42,057 nt of DNA, taken from assembly GCA_002748415.1 (NCBI GenBank), contig PDSI01000111.1, forward strand, positions 1-42,057, given 5' to 3'. The DNA is from Micrococcales bacterium (GTDB taxonomy: Bacteria > Actinomycetota > Actinomycetes > Actinomycetales > CAWJMD01). Position 1 is the first letter of the stretch. Each line of letters starts with the position of its first letter. Under the pieces are notes generated by a model, which did no database searches, was not told the DNA's origin, and worked only from the letters and a program-made list of their open reading frames with translations. Position numbers and translations under genes: made by a program. Positions 1 to 8,641 of the stretch are shown one piece after another.

Positions 1-1
1 G

Positions 2-1228
2 GGTGTCACCAGCTCACAGTTCCAGCAACAGGTCACCTGGCAGCGGGCCTTGGAGGGCGAACTGTCCACCACCATCAAGGCGCTGTCCGGGGTGGAGGGC
101 GCGGTGGTACACCTGGCCCTGCCGCAGCGGGACATTTTCAGCGACCGGTCGAGCAAACCGACCGCCTCCGTGCTGGTCTCGATGGTGCCTGGGAAAACCA
201 TGCCGGGCGAACAGGTGCAGTCCATCGTGCATCTGGTGTCTTCCAGCGTGGAGGATCTCGAGCCCGCGGCGGTCACCGTGGTCGACGGCAAAGGCACGCT
301 GTTGTCCGCGGCCGGGGCGGGCGTCACCGGCGGGGGGATGCGCGATCAACAGACAACGGAATACGAGGGCCGGGTCACCTCCGCGCTGCAGTCGGTGCTC
401 GACCGGGTAGTCGGCCCCGGCAACGCGGTAGCCACGGTTACCGCGGAACTGAGTTTCGACGAGGTGAACCGCACCACCGAGACGTTCACCCCAGCGGAGG
501 GCACCCCGCCCCTGAACGAGTCGACCAGCTCCGAGGAGTACAACGGAAGCGGTACCGCGGTCGGCGGAGTGCTCGGCCCGGACAACATCCAGGTGCCCAA
601 TGACGCCGGCGACGCCGACAGCGCGTACACCAAGTCCCAGTCGGACAAGACCAACGCGGTGAACAAGCTCACCGAACAGACCTCCCAGGCAGCGGGTGCG
701 CTCACCCGCCAGTCCGTGTCGGTGGTGGTGGACTCGCAGGCGGCAGGCCCGGTGGACATGACCTCCCTGCGCGATGCCGTTGCCGCCGCCGCCGCGGTCA
801 ATCCCGAACGTGGTGACACGTTGTCGGTCACCCGGATGCCCTTCGACACCACCGGTTCCGAGCAGGCCGCGCAAATGGCCGAGGCCGCTGCCGAGGCGGC
901 CCAACGCGAACAGGTCATCACACTGGCGCGCACCGGCGGGGTGATCCTGGCCTGCCTGATCTTGGTGATCATCGCCCTGGTGACGGGACGGCGCCGCCGC
1001 AGGCGCGAGGAGATCGAGGACCTGACGGCCATCGAGGAGCAGGCCCAATGGGCCCCGCTGGAGCAGCAGTTGCCGGCTGCGGAAGCACTGGAGGCACCGA
1101 AAACCGCTGAGGAAGAGCAGCCCGCGATCAATCAGTCACAGCGGATGGAGGTCGCCCAACTGGTGGATAACCAGCCGGGCGAGGTCGCCGAGCTGCTGCG
1201 TGGCTGGCTGGCGGACCGGAGAAGCTGA
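2..1228 (+). CDS. fliF: Flagellar MS-ring protein FliF, C-terminal part (5' end outside window)
   Basis: FliF forms the membrane/supramembrane ring of the basal body and anchors the C ring through FliG. The reading frame is open at the left edge, so the N-terminus, including the first membrane segment, is missing. The visible part starts in the ring-building domain (QRALEGEL, then VVHLALPQRDIF), followed by a less conserved periplasmic stretch. A hydrophobic helix lies at about visible residues 305-330 (VILACLILVIIALVTG) with an Arg-rich cytoplasmic stop. The extreme C-terminus (VAQLVDNQPGEVAELLRGWL) is the conserved FliG-binding tail. The stop TGA overlaps the fliG ATG (TGATG), indicating translational coupling. 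Family assignment is firm. Confidence 0.95.
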   Translation, partial: GVTSSQFQQQVTWQRALEGELSTTIKALSGVEGAVVHLALPQRDIFSDRSSKPTASVLVSMVPGKTMPGEQVQSIVHLVSSSVEDLEPAAVTVVDGKGTLLSAAGAGVTGGGMRDQQTTEYEGRVTSALQSVLDRVVGPGNAVATVTAELSFDEVNRTTETFTPAEGTPPLNESTSSEEYNGSGTAVGGVLGPDNIQVPNDAGDADSAYTKSQSDKTNAVNKLTEQTSQAAGALTRQSVSVVVDSQAAGPVDMTSLRDAVAAAAAVNPERGDTLSVTRMPFDTTGSEQAAQMAEAAAEAAQREQVITLARTGGVILACLILVIIALVTGRRRRRREEIEDLTAIEEQAQWAPLEQQLPAAEALEAPKTAEEEQPAINQSQRMEVAQLVDNQPGEVAELLRGWLADRRS

Positions 1229-2247
1229 TGGCTGCGGGGCAACGAGAACTGACCGGGACCCAGAAGGCTGCCGTCCTGCTGCTGCAGATGGGCAAGGACC
1301 GGGCCAGCAAGGTCTTGGCCGTCATGCACGAAGCCGAGGTCGAGGAGATCGCCGGCGAGATTCTCAAACTCAAGAGCCTGCCGGCCTCGGTGACCGACAA
1401 CGTCATCGCGGAGTTCCACTCCCTGATCGGCGCCGGATCCGGTGGAACCCGCGGTGGCATGGAACCGGCCCGGCAGATCCTCGAGGGTCCGTTCGGACGG
1501 ATGAAGACCGATGACATGCTGGAACGGCTGGCCAACAGTCCGGGCCGGATTCCGTTCGCCTTCCTGCGCGACGCCGACCCGCGGCAGCTGCTGAACCTGC
1601 TGTCGGCCGAGCACCCGCAGACCATCGCACTCGTCCTGGCCCACCTGCGCCCGGAGCAGGCATCGGCCATCATGTCCGGGCTGGAGCGCGGGCTGCAGGC
1701 CGACGTGGCCTGCCGGATCGCCAGCATGGATCGCACCTCACCGGAAATGATCCGCGCGGTGGCCGAGATCCTGCACCGGCGCACATCATCGGTACTGGAC
1801 CAGGCGGAAACCAGCGAGGTGGGTGGCCTCAAACCGCTTGTGGAGATCATCAACCGAGCCGACCCCGGCACCGAGAAACTCATTCTGGAGGGACTGGAAG
1901 CCCGCGACGCCGACCTGGCCGAGAAGGTCCGCAGCAAGATGTTCGTGTTCGACGACATCCTCGGCTTGGAGGACCGGGCGGTGCAGATGGTGCTGCGCCA
2001 GGTGGAGTCCGGCGTGCTGGCCAAGGCGCTCAAGGGAGTCAAGCCCGAGGTCGCCGAGAAGGTGCTGGGCAACGTGTCCGAGCGGGCCCGGGAGAACCTC
2101 ACCGAAGAGATCGAACTGCTCGGCAGGCTGCGGGTCAGCGAGGTCGAAGAGGCCAGGGCCCAGGTGGTCGCCACCATCAGGGCGCTGGAGTCGGCGGGCG
2201 AAATCGTGCTGCGCCGCGGCGAGGAGGAGGATGACTTCATTGCCTGA
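1228..2247 (+). CDS. fliG: Flagellar motor switch protein FliG
   Basis: 339 aa, the normal FliG length. FliG is the rotor protein of the C ring; it binds FliF with its N-terminus, FliM in the middle, and meets the MotAB stator with its C-terminus. The sequence shows the N-terminal GTQKAAVLLLQMGKD start, the middle-domain EHPQTIALVLAHL motif (residues about 129-141), and the C-terminal torque helix region MFVFDDILGLEDRAVQMVLR, which carries the alternating charged residues used against MotA. The start is the ATG in the TGATG overlap with fliF; the gene overlaps fliH by 17 bp. It belongs to the fli operon. Confidence 0.97.
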   Translation: MAAGQRELTGTQKAAVLLLQMGKDRASKVLAVMHEAEVEEIAGEILKLKSLPASVTDNVIAEFHSLIGAGSGGTRGGMEPARQILEGPFGRMKTDDMLERLANSPGRIPFAFLRDADPRQLLNLLSAEHPQTIALVLAHLRPEQASAIMSGLERGLQADVACRIASMDRTSPEMIRAVAEILHRRTSSVLDQAETSEVGGLKPLVEIINRADPGTEKLILEGLEARDADLAEKVRSKMFVFDDILGLEDRAVQMVLRQVESGVLAKALKGVKPEVAEKVLGNVSERARENLTEEIELLGRLRVSEVEEARAQVVATIRALESAGEIVLRRGEEEDDFIA

Positions 2248-2827
2248 GCACATCGCGGTCCACCCGGCGGCAGGCTTCGTCGCACCCGAGAGCACGCACA
2301 ACGACCACCAAGCGCACGCGGCGGGCTACGCGGCCGGATGGTCCGCGGGTTCCCGGGAGGCCAAGGCGGCCGCGGCCGAGGCCGCCGAGCGGTTGCGCAA
2401 CGAGTTGACCGCTACCGCGAACGCTCAGCGGGCCGAGTTGGCCAGCGCCATCGCCGCGCTGCGGACCGCGGCCGAGGTGGTCGCCCAGCGCAGCAGCAGC
2501 GATGCCGAGCAACTCGCCGAAGTGATCCTGGACTCGGCCGTCCAACTGGCCACCGCATTGCTCGGCCACGAACTGAGCGCCGCGGCTGCCGGGCGGGCCG
2601 CCCTGGACCGCGTGGTACGGGAATGCCCGGCCCCGCCGGCTCAGGTGTACCTGCACCCTGCGGACATCGAGCAGCTACGGGCCGGGGACATTCCCGCTGG
2701 GGTGCGGGTCTGTGCCGACCCGGCCCTGGACCGCGGGGACGCCAGGGCCGACCACGAGCACGGACAGGTCGAACTGCGACTGGCCGACATGCTCACCGCC
2801 ATGTGCGCGGCACTGGGAACCCGATGA
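2231..2827 (+). CDS. fliH: Flagellar assembly protein FliH (export ATPase regulator)
   Basis: 198 aa. FliH binds and holds down the FliI ATPase and delivers it to the export gate. The assignment rests on position (between fliG and fliI) and on composition: an Ala/Glu-rich helical middle (AAGYAAGWSAGSREAKAAAA, a repeated small-x3-small pattern typical of FliH) and a C-terminal domain like V-ATPase subunit E (QVYLHPADIEQL; VELRLADMLTAM). Start choice is uncertain: the ATG at 2231 directly abuts the GA-rich stretch GAGGAGGAGG, leaving no spacer, while a TTG at 2240 would have about 9 nt spacing. The stop overlaps the fliI start (ATGA). Confidence 0.87.
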   Translation: MTSLPEHIAVHPAAGFVAPESTHNDHQAHAAGYAAGWSAGSREAKAAAAEAAERLRNELTATANAQRAELASAIAALRTAAEVVAQRSSSDAEQLAEVILDSAVQLATALLGHELSAAAAGRAALDRVVRECPAPPAQVYLHPADIEQLRAGDIPAGVRVCADPALDRGDARADHEHGQVELRLADMLTAMCAALGTR

Positions 2828-4170
2828 GCCAGCTGATCGCCGACGAGGCATTGCGGCAGGCCCGGGAACGTGTCGATGCGGCGCTGCACAACGCCGCCGC
2901 CGCCCGCACCGCCCGGCACATCGGCACGGTGCGGCAATCCGTCGGGCTGGCCATCGATGTGCGCGGGGTTCCGGCGGCCATCGGCGACCTGGTGCGTATC
3001 GAACCGGAGATCTTCGCCGAAGTCGTTGCGGTCAAGGAGGACTCGGTCCGGTGCATGCCGCTGTCACATCCCACCGGGCTGAAAAGCGGGGCCAGGGCGC
3101 ACTCGGCGGGAGCTCTGCGGGTGCCGGTCGGCGGCGCGCTGATCGGCCGGGTGATCAACGCGCTCGGCGAACCCATCGACGGAAACGGCCCGCTCACGGG
3201 CACCACACCGGTGCCGGTGGACGCCGCGCCGCCGCCGGCCCTGTCGCGCCGGCGGGTGGATCAACCGCTACCGCTGGGAGTCAGGGTGCTCGACACGCTG
3301 GTCCCGGCCGGTCGTGGCCAACGCTTCGGCCTGTTCGCGGGATCCGGCGTGGGCAAGTCCAGTTTGCTGTCGATGATCGCTCGCGGTACCGAGGCGCCCG
3401 TGGTCGTGCTCGCGCTGGTGGGCGAGCGTGGCCGCGAGGTGCGGGAGTTCCTCGAGGACGACCTGGGCGCTGCCGGGCTGGCCCGCAGCGTCGTGGTGGT
3501 CGCGACCTCGGACGAACCCGCACTGTTGCGGCTTCGCGCGGCCAGCACGGCGACCCGGATCGCGGAGTACTTCCGGGACCAGGGCCGCGACGTGGTGTTG
3601 ATGATGGACTCGTTGACCAGGGTGGCGATGGCCCAGCGGGAGATCGGCTTGTCGGTCGGTGAGCCACCGGCCACCCGCGGCTATCCCCCATCGACGTTCT
3701 CGATGCTGCCGAGGTTGCTGGAACGGGCCGGGCCGGGGGCCCACGGGTCGATCACCGGCATCTACACGGTCTTGGTGGACGGTGACGACCACGACGAGCC
3801 GGTCGCGGACGCGGCCCGCTCCATCCTGGACGGACACGTGGTCCTGTCCAGGCGACTGGCCACGGCCGGTCACTTCCCCAGTATCGATGCGCTGGAATCG
3901 GTTTCGCGGGTGGCCTCCAGGGTCACCTCACCTGCACAACAGGCTTCCGGCCGGGCGCTGCGGGCTGTTCTGGCGGCCCGCCGGGAAGTGGCCGACCTGC
4001 TGGACGTAGGCGCCTACGCCGCGGGCAGCAACCGCTTGGTCGATGCCGCCCTCCAACACGAGGAACGGATCAACGGATTCCTGCGACAGGGACTGGACGA
4101 GGGCTGCACCGCCGAGGAGTCCTGGCAACGACTGGCCGCGCTGACCCAGCAGCTGGAGGCGACATCGTGA
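2824..4170 (+). CDS. fliI: Flagellum-specific ATPase FliI
   Basis: 448 aa, the standard FliI length. This F1-beta-like hexameric ATPase energises flagellar type III export. Walker A GSGVGKS lies at residues 173-179, and the Walker B region VVLMMDSLTR at about 258-267 is followed by the FliI/FliI-like hallmark GEPPATRGYPPSTF. The catalytic region VALVGERGREVREF is also present. The N-terminal residues 1-120 form the beta-barrel domain. The start is the ATG overlapping the fliH stop; a longer in-frame extension into fliH is just GC-driven open frame. The stop overlaps the fliJ GTG (GTGA). Confidence 0.97.
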   Translation: MSQLIADEALRQARERVDAALHNAAAARTARHIGTVRQSVGLAIDVRGVPAAIGDLVRIEPEIFAEVVAVKEDSVRCMPLSHPTGLKSGARAHSAGALRVPVGGALIGRVINALGEPIDGNGPLTGTTPVPVDAAPPPALSRRRVDQPLPLGVRVLDTLVPAGRGQRFGLFAGSGVGKSSLLSMIARGTEAPVVVLALVGERGREVREFLEDDLGAAGLARSVVVVATSDEPALLRLRAASTATRIAEYFRDQGRDVVLMMDSLTRVAMAQREIGLSVGEPPATRGYPPSTFSMLPRLLERAGPGAHGSITGIYTVLVDGDDHDEPVADAARSILDGHVVLSRRLATAGHFPSIDALESVSRVASRVTSPAQQASGRALRAVLAARREVADLLDVGAYAAGSNRLVDAALQHEERINGFLRQGLDEGCTAEESWQRLAALTQQLEATS

Positions 4171-4601
4171 CCGGCTTCAGGTTGACCGCGCTATTGCGGC
4201 TGCGGACCAGGCAGGCGGACGAACTCGCCGGCGCATTGGCCGCTGCGATGCAGCGTCACCAGGACGCCGAGGCAGGACTGGTGGACGCCAAGCGCCAGTT
4301 GGTACAGCACCGGCTGGGATGCGGGGCCGCCGGCGCCTGGGCCCAGTCGGTCTCGACCCGCGCCGCACTGGAGGAGCACATGCACCGGTGCGAGGCGACA
4401 ACCGAGCGGACCGCCGCCGGGCTGCGGCAGGCACAGCAGGACTGGGCCGCGGCACGGCAACGGGTCAAGGCGTTGGAACGCCTGCGGGACAAACACAATG
4501 CCGACCGGCGGGCCCAGACGCTGGCTGCCGAAGAACAGCGCGCGGAAATGTTCGTCTCGGCCCGGCACGCGGCCGCCGTCTTCGGAGGTGAACAACGATG
4601 A
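4167..4601 (+). CDS. fliJ: Flagellar export chaperone/stalk FliJ
   Basis: 144 aa, nearly all charged alpha-helix, as expected for the antiparallel coiled coil of FliJ that sits in the centre of the FliI hexamer and contacts FlhA. Opening FRLTALLRLRTRQADELAGAL matches the FliJ pattern (F-x-L-x-x-LL-x-x-R). Strong primary sequence identity is not expected in this family, so position straight after fliI and the helical composition carry much of the weight. It starts with GTG overlapping the fliI stop and ends overlapping the next ATG, with a ribosome site GGAGGTG for that next gene at its 3' end. Confidence 0.85.
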   Translation: MTGFRLTALLRLRTRQADELAGALAAAMQRHQDAEAGLVDAKRQLVQHRLGCGAAGAWAQSVSTRAALEEHMHRCEATTERTAAGLRQAQQDWAAARQRVKALERLRDKHNADRRAQTLAAEEQRAEMFVSARHAAAVFGGEQR

Positions 4602-5236
4602 CCGGCCTGGAGACGACGCTCGCCCGGGTAGCCGCGATCCGGTCCAGGTTCGAACCGCACGTGGTGCGCCAATACGAGATCGCCAACCTGTCCGGCGCGG
4701 CCGCCGCCCACAGCAAGAACAGCGTCCGAAACAACAACACCACCACCCAGAGCACGAGCACTGCCGACTTCGCAACCACGCTGCGCCGTGAGATCGACGC
4801 GACACACACCCCACTCGACCGGACGACCAGCGCATCCTCGGTACCCAGCAGTCCGTCGGTTGCCCGCTACACCGCACTGTTCGAATCGGCCGGCGCCAGC
4901 TACAGCCTGCCGCCCGGACTGCTGGCGGCCGTGGCCCAGGTCGAATCCGGCGGGAACCCGCGGGCTGTCAGCCCGGCGGGCGCCCGCGGTCTCATGCAGC
5001 TGATGCCGGCCACCGCACGAAACCTCGGCGTCGACCCGTTCGATCCGCAGCAGGCGGTGGACGGTGCCGCTCGCCTGCTGCGATCAGGACTGACCCAGTT
5101 CGGTTCGCTGGACTTGGCCTTGGCCTCCTACAACGCGGGCCCGGGCGCGGTGCGCAAGTACGGCGGCATTCCGCCGTACCCGGAGACCCAGAACTACGTG
5201 CGCAAGGTGAACGAACTGCTCGGAGCCGCCCGATGA
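4598..5236 (+). CDS. Flagellar-operon lytic transglycosylase (SLT domain, no signal peptide)
   Basis: 212 aa. Residues about 90-210 are an SLT/goose-lysozyme fold: the catalytic Glu is E116 in QVESGGNPRAVS, followed by GARGLMQLMPATA and ASYNAGPGAVRKYGG, all family hallmarks. The enzyme cleaves peptidoglycan glycan strands with 1,6-anhydro product formation, presumably to open the wall for the rod. The first 90 residues are polar and disordered-looking (Asn/Thr/Ser-rich), and there is no hydrophobic signal sequence. Being inside the fli operon (ATGA overlap with fliJ, ATGA overlap with fliK), it is a plausible substrate of the flagellar export apparatus, analogous in role to FlgJ of proteobacteria. 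Function of the domain is sure; export route is inference. Confidence 0.9.
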   Translation: MTGLETTLARVAAIRSRFEPHVVRQYEIANLSGAAAAHSKNSVRNNNTTTQSTSTADFATTLRREIDATHTPLDRTTSASSVPSSPSVARYTALFESAGASYSLPPGLLAAVAQVESGGNPRAVSPAGARGLMQLMPATARNLGVDPFDPQQAVDGAARLLRSGLTQFGSLDLALASYNAGPGAVRKYGGIPPYPETQNYVRKVNELLGAAR

Positions 5237-6885
5237 CCACCCCTGTCCCGCTCGGGCTACCTACCGTGGCGCCGAAGACCTCCGCCGCGCCTACCCAGCC
5301 GGCCGGATCGCCCGGCGCCGCAGCCGGTTTCGCGGCCGCCCTGGTCGCTCAGCTGAAACTGGCCGTCCCCCTTGCCGCACAACCCAATCCGTGTGTGAGC
5401 GCAACGTCGGCCGGCCATCCCGGCCCAGCGGCCGGGGTCAGCGGCCACCTGACCGAAGGAGTGCTCGCCGACGGACTGCTGCCCGGTGGGCCGCGGACAG
5501 CCGCAGCGGCCGCGGACCCCCCCTCCGCAACCGGCCCGGTGGCATCCGACGGCACCGCTGCGCTGCTCGGAGCTGTCCGGCGGGCCGGGACGAGCGCCGG
5601 CGTGCAGGCGGCCGCAACCACGGACCCGACAGACAGCACCACTGAGCCGCCCGGCGGGCAAGTCGCCGGCACCGAGACCGTGCACGACATGTCTGCCGAG
5701 GCCCAAGAGGCGGCCGGGCCGGACCCAGCCTTGCCCGGTCCCAACCAGGCAAGCCGCAACCAGCAGAGCCCCGGCCAACCGGGCGCGCACCCTCCCGGCT
5801 CGAACGCACCTGGCCCCAACGCACCTGGCCCCAACGTACCCAGCGCAAGCCTGCCTGACCCGAACCCGGCCGGCCCGGCCGCGGAACCGATGCACCCGGC
5901 GGGAACCGGACGCGAGACCGAGACCGGTGCCCGCACCGGCCCGCTGACCGGATCCACAGCCGAGCCGGCAGCAGGCACAACCGCCGCCACTGTGCAATCC
6001 GCCGCCGCGGTGCAGTCCTCCGCCGCCACTGGGCAGTCCGCCGCGGCCACTGGGCAGTCCTCCGCGGCCGCGGTTCAGGCCGCCGCCCCCACCTTCGCTC
6101 AACCGCCCGTCGACCCGGCCACCGGCCACCGTGCCAGCGTTCCGGCAACCCCCACCCACCTACCGAATACCCCTGCCCACCAGCCGCTCTCGCCGGCAGC
6201 ACCACAGGTGCAGCCCGACCGGCCGACCGGCGCCGACGCGAACCAGGCAGGCGGCCCGGACCCGGTGCCGGCCCCCGACCGGGTGCCACCGCCGGCACCG
6301 GGCCCCTTGCCCGCCGACCCGGCCGGTCTACGAGTTCACCTGCTGGACGGGAGAATCGATCCGGTGGCGGGCACCGCCCGCACCGCGGAACCCACCGGGG
6401 CGAACCCCGCGCCACCGCCGGCACCGTCCCTGCCCGAACAGTTCCGGCTGCCACTGAGCTACCTTCGCTCCCTGGGCGAGGGAACCCATCGGCTGACCGT
6501 CCGCATCGACCCCGAACAGGTAGGCCCGGTGCGCATTGTCGCCGACATCAGCGGTGAGCAGCTGAGAGTCGTGATGCATCCGGCGACGGAGGCCGGGCGC
6601 ACGATGCTGCGGGAGGCCATCACCGAGCTTCGGGCAGAGCTGGCCACGCACTCCCCCAAGTCCCAACTGGACCTCGGCGGTTCCCGGCCCGACTTCGGCA
6701 GCTCCCGTGGCGATCTCGGTGGTTCCGGCGAAAACGGCGGCGACCACGGCGGTTCGGCACGCAAGCAGCCGACTACGGCTGACCCGTCCGGGCCAACGCA
6801 CACCGGTGCCACCAATACCACCCGATCCGGGACGAAGCAGGGCATTGCCGGCGGCGCGGAAGGCGGGGTGGACATCGTGACATGA
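5233..6885 (+). CDS. fliK: Flagellar hook-length control protein FliK
   Basis: 550 aa. The protein is exported and measures hook length, then switches the export gate through FlhB. The first 390 or so residues are low complexity, rich in Pro, Ala, Gly and Thr with short tandem repeats, fitting an unfolded molecular ruler. The conserved Flg_hook domain lies at about residues 400-485 (LSYLRSLGEGTHRLTVRIDP, EQVGPVRIVADISGEQLRVV), containing the L-x-P-x-x-LG-like core. A Gly/Ser/Asp-rich tail with repeats follows (LDLGGSRPDFGSSRGDLGGS). It overlaps the transglycosylase stop; 81 bp separate it from flgD, longer than the other spacings here. Confidence 0.93.
   Translation: MTTPVPLGLPTVAPKTSAAPTQPAGSPGAAAGFAAALVAQLKLAVPLAAQPNPCVSATSAGHPGPAAGVSGHLTEGVLADGLLPGGPRTAAAAADPPSATGPVASDGTAALLGAVRRAGTSAGVQAAATTDPTDSTTEPPGGQVAGTETVHDMSAEAQEAAGPDPALPGPNQASRNQQSPGQPGAHPPGSNAPGPNAPGPNVPSASLPDPNPAGPAAEPMHPAGTGRETETGARTGPLTGSTAEPAAGTTAATVQSAAAVQSSAATGQSAAATGQSSAAAVQAAAPTFAQPPVDPATGHRASVPATPTHLPNTPAHQPLSPAAPQVQPDRPTGADANQAGGPDPVPAPDRVPPPAPGPLPADPAGLRVHLLDGRIDPVAGTARTAEPTGANPAPPPAPSLPEQFRLPLSYLRSLGEGTHRLTVRIDPEQVGPVRIVADISGEQLRVVMHPATEAGRTMLREAITELRAELATHSPKSQLDLGGSRPDFGSSRGDLGGSGENGGDHGGSARKQPTTADPSGPTHTGATNTTRSGTKQGIAGGAEGGVDIVT
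5980..6085 (+). repeat. Short tandem repeats inside fliK ruler region
   Basis: About 21-bp imperfect tandem units encoding variants of (A/T)GQSSAA and VQSSAA repeat about four times. A separate 15-bp unit encoding NAPGP repeats near 5808-5840. They lie in the disordered N-terminal part of FliK, where length variation could in principle alter hook length. Repeats are visible directly; the effect on length is inference. Confidence 0.7.
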
Positions 6886-6966
6886 GCCGGTCAGCCCAAC
6901 CGGGTACACCGCCGCAGCGCCGAAGTCGACAACAGCTGATGCGACCACGGAACACGAGGAGAACAG

Positions 6967-7425
6967 ATGTCGCAGATCGCCCCCGTCTCGTCGTCGGTAC
7001 CGCCGGCCACCAGCCGTGAGGACCTCCTGACCGAGATCGAGGACAAGCGAACAGAAAGCGTGCGCACCCCCAGCAACGAGCTGGACAAGGATGCGTTCCT
7101 GCAATTGCTGGTGGCCCAGCTGCGCTACCAGGACCCGAGCAAGCCGATGGACGCCAGCGAGTTCATGGCCCAGAACGCCCAGCTCACCACCGTTGAGAAG
7201 ATGACCGAGATGGCAGAGGTGACCCGCTCCTTCTTCGCCGTTCAGCAGAAGATGGCAGCCACCTCCATGGTCGGATCGATCATCACTTGGCAGGCCACGG
7301 ATGGCAGCATCAAGACCGGAACAGTCGACTCAGCTTCGTTGGCCACGGACACGCCGACGCTGACTGTTGACGGTCGCAAGGTCGCCCTGGACGACGTCCG
7401 GTCGGTGGCCGCACCCGAGTCCTGA
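6967..7425 (+). CDS. flgD: Flagellar hook capping protein FlgD (short form)
   Basis: 152 aa. FlgD caps the growing hook and orders FlgE assembly. The signature DKDAFLQLLVAQLRYQDPSK at residues about 40-60, followed by PMDASEFMAQNAQLTTVEKM, is diagnostic of the FlgD N-terminal domain. The C-terminal half (SMVGSIITWQATDGSIKTG) has the beginning of the FlgD Tudor-like region, but the protein lacks the extra Ig-like domain of longer proteobacterial versions, as in Bacillus. It is preceded by GAGGAGA 6 nt before the ATG. Confidence 0.95.
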   Translation: MSQIAPVSSSVPPATSREDLLTEIEDKRTESVRTPSNELDKDAFLQLLVAQLRYQDPSKPMDASEFMAQNAQLTTVEKMTEMAEVTRSFFAVQQKMAATSMVGSIITWQATDGSIKTGTVDSASLATDTPTLTVDGRKVALDDVRSVAAPES

Positions 7426-7473
7426 CACGCGACCGGGTTTCCGCCTCCATCCACCCTGAAAGGACCCGCACCC

Positions 7474-8322
7474 ATGCTCCGTTCGCTGTTCACCGGCATC
7501 AGCGGCCTCAAGTCGCACCAGACCATGATGGACGTCACCGGTAACAACATCGCCAATGTCAACACCAACGGTTACAAGTCCTCCTCCTCGCAGTTCCAGG
7601 ACACGCTGTCCCAGTTGCTCAACGCGGCATCCGCGCCCGTCGGAGCCGGCCGTGGCGGTACCAACCCGGCGCAGGTCGGCCTGGGGGTGAAACTAGCCGG
7701 AATCACCACCAACTTCGGCCAAGGCTCCACCCAGATGACCGGGCGCAGCCTGGACATGCTCATCAACGGCGACGGGTTCTTCACGGTGCAGAACGGCAAC
7801 CAGGAGATGTACACCCGTGCGGGGTCGTTCAGCTTGGACCGGGACGGCAACGTCGTCACGCTGCAGGGCGACAAGGTACGCGGGTACGCGCCCGGAGCCG
7901 CCGCCGGGGACCCGTTGACCGATCTGCAGATCGTGCTGGACGACCCCACCAACGGCAAGCTCGAGTCCTTCACCATCGGCCCCGACGGCGTCATCACCGG
8001 GGTGTACGCCAACGGCACCCGGCAGGAGGTCGGCACCCTGGCGATAGCACGTTTCGCCAACCCGGCCGGGCTGGAAAAGGCTGGCAATTCCCTGTACCGG
8101 GTCTCGGCGAACTCCGGCGTAGCCGGCACCAACCCGGAGACCGGTAAGCCGGGCGAGCCAGGTTTCGGCACCATCACTACCGGCGCTCTGGAGATGTCGA
8201 ACGTGGACCTGGCCACCGAGTTCACGAACATGATCATCTCCCAGCGTGGTTTCCAGGCGAACTCCAAGATCATCAGCACCTCGGATGAGATCCTGCAAGA
8301 ACTGGTCAACATGAAGCGCTGA
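7474..8322 (+). CDS. flgE: Flagellar hook protein FlgE (short, Bacillus-like)
   Basis: 282 aa. The N-terminal rod/hook signature (LFTGISGLKSHQTMMDVTGN, then NIANVNTNGYKSS) and the C-terminal helix (FTNMIISQRGFQANSKIIST, ending in DEILQELVNMKR) form the D0 coiled coils. The central part (INGDGFFTVQNGNQEMYTRA) is the FlgE/F/G beta domain. It is shorter than Salmonella FlgE (about 400 aa) and close to Bacillus FlgE, lacking the outer domain. Location directly after flgD supports FlgE rather than the rod protein FlgG. AAGGA lies 9 nt before the ATG. It is the last gene before a 644-bp non-coding gap. Confidence 0.93.
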   Translation: MLRSLFTGISGLKSHQTMMDVTGNNIANVNTNGYKSSSSQFQDTLSQLLNAASAPVGAGRGGTNPAQVGLGVKLAGITTNFGQGSTQMTGRSLDMLINGDGFFTVQNGNQEMYTRAGSFSLDRDGNVVTLQGDKVRGYAPGAAAGDPLTDLQIVLDDPTNGKLESFTIGPDGVITGVYANGTRQEVGTLAIARFANPAGLEKAGNSLYRVSANSGVAGTNPETGKPGEPGFGTITTGALEMSNVDLATEFTNMIISQRGFQANSKIISTSDEILQELVNMKR

Positions 8323-8390
8323 CACCGCGTGTGCGCCGGCCGCCCGGTTTCCTCTCAGTCTGGTTGCGGCACAACACCTCACAACGCCCA

Positions 8391-8431
8391 ATACCGGCGA
8401 CCACAGATCCGTTGTCCGTGGTCGCCGGTGT
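8391..8431 (+). terminator. Stem-loop 70 nt after flgE (probable terminator or attenuator)
   Basis: A perfect 12-bp inverted repeat pairs 8393-8404 with 8418-8429 around a 13-nt loop; the A8391-T8431 pair and a G-T pair extend it. It is very stable (mostly G-C) but has no T-tract, like many actinobacterial terminators. It follows the flgE stop codon by about 70 nt, so it likely ends the fliF-flgE unit. Confidence 0.55.
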
Positions 8432-8641
8432 CATGCAGGCGATCACGGTGGTCGGCGCGGGGCGGGCGGCCCGGTCACGACCGCGGCGGATGATGCCCAG
8501 TGGCGGTTGCCCGACGCCGGAAGGCCACGCGTCGACGTTCGCCGGCCTGTTGCTGCAGGTCCCCAAGACCATGACACCGCCGAACCTGTCCAACAGAGCC
8601 GAAACGGCCGCCGGTATTCCACCCGCATCGCCCACATCGAC

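Noticed and set aside
2338..2823. In-frame extension upstream of fliI
   Set aside because: It overlaps the whole of fliH in another frame and the FliI family starts near the ATG at 2824.
7474..8322. Possible assignment as rod protein FlgG instead of hook protein FlgE
   Set aside because: It follows flgD and precedes flbD-motA as Bacillus flgE does, and the length suits the short Gram-positive FlgE, so FlgE is preferred though the families are close.
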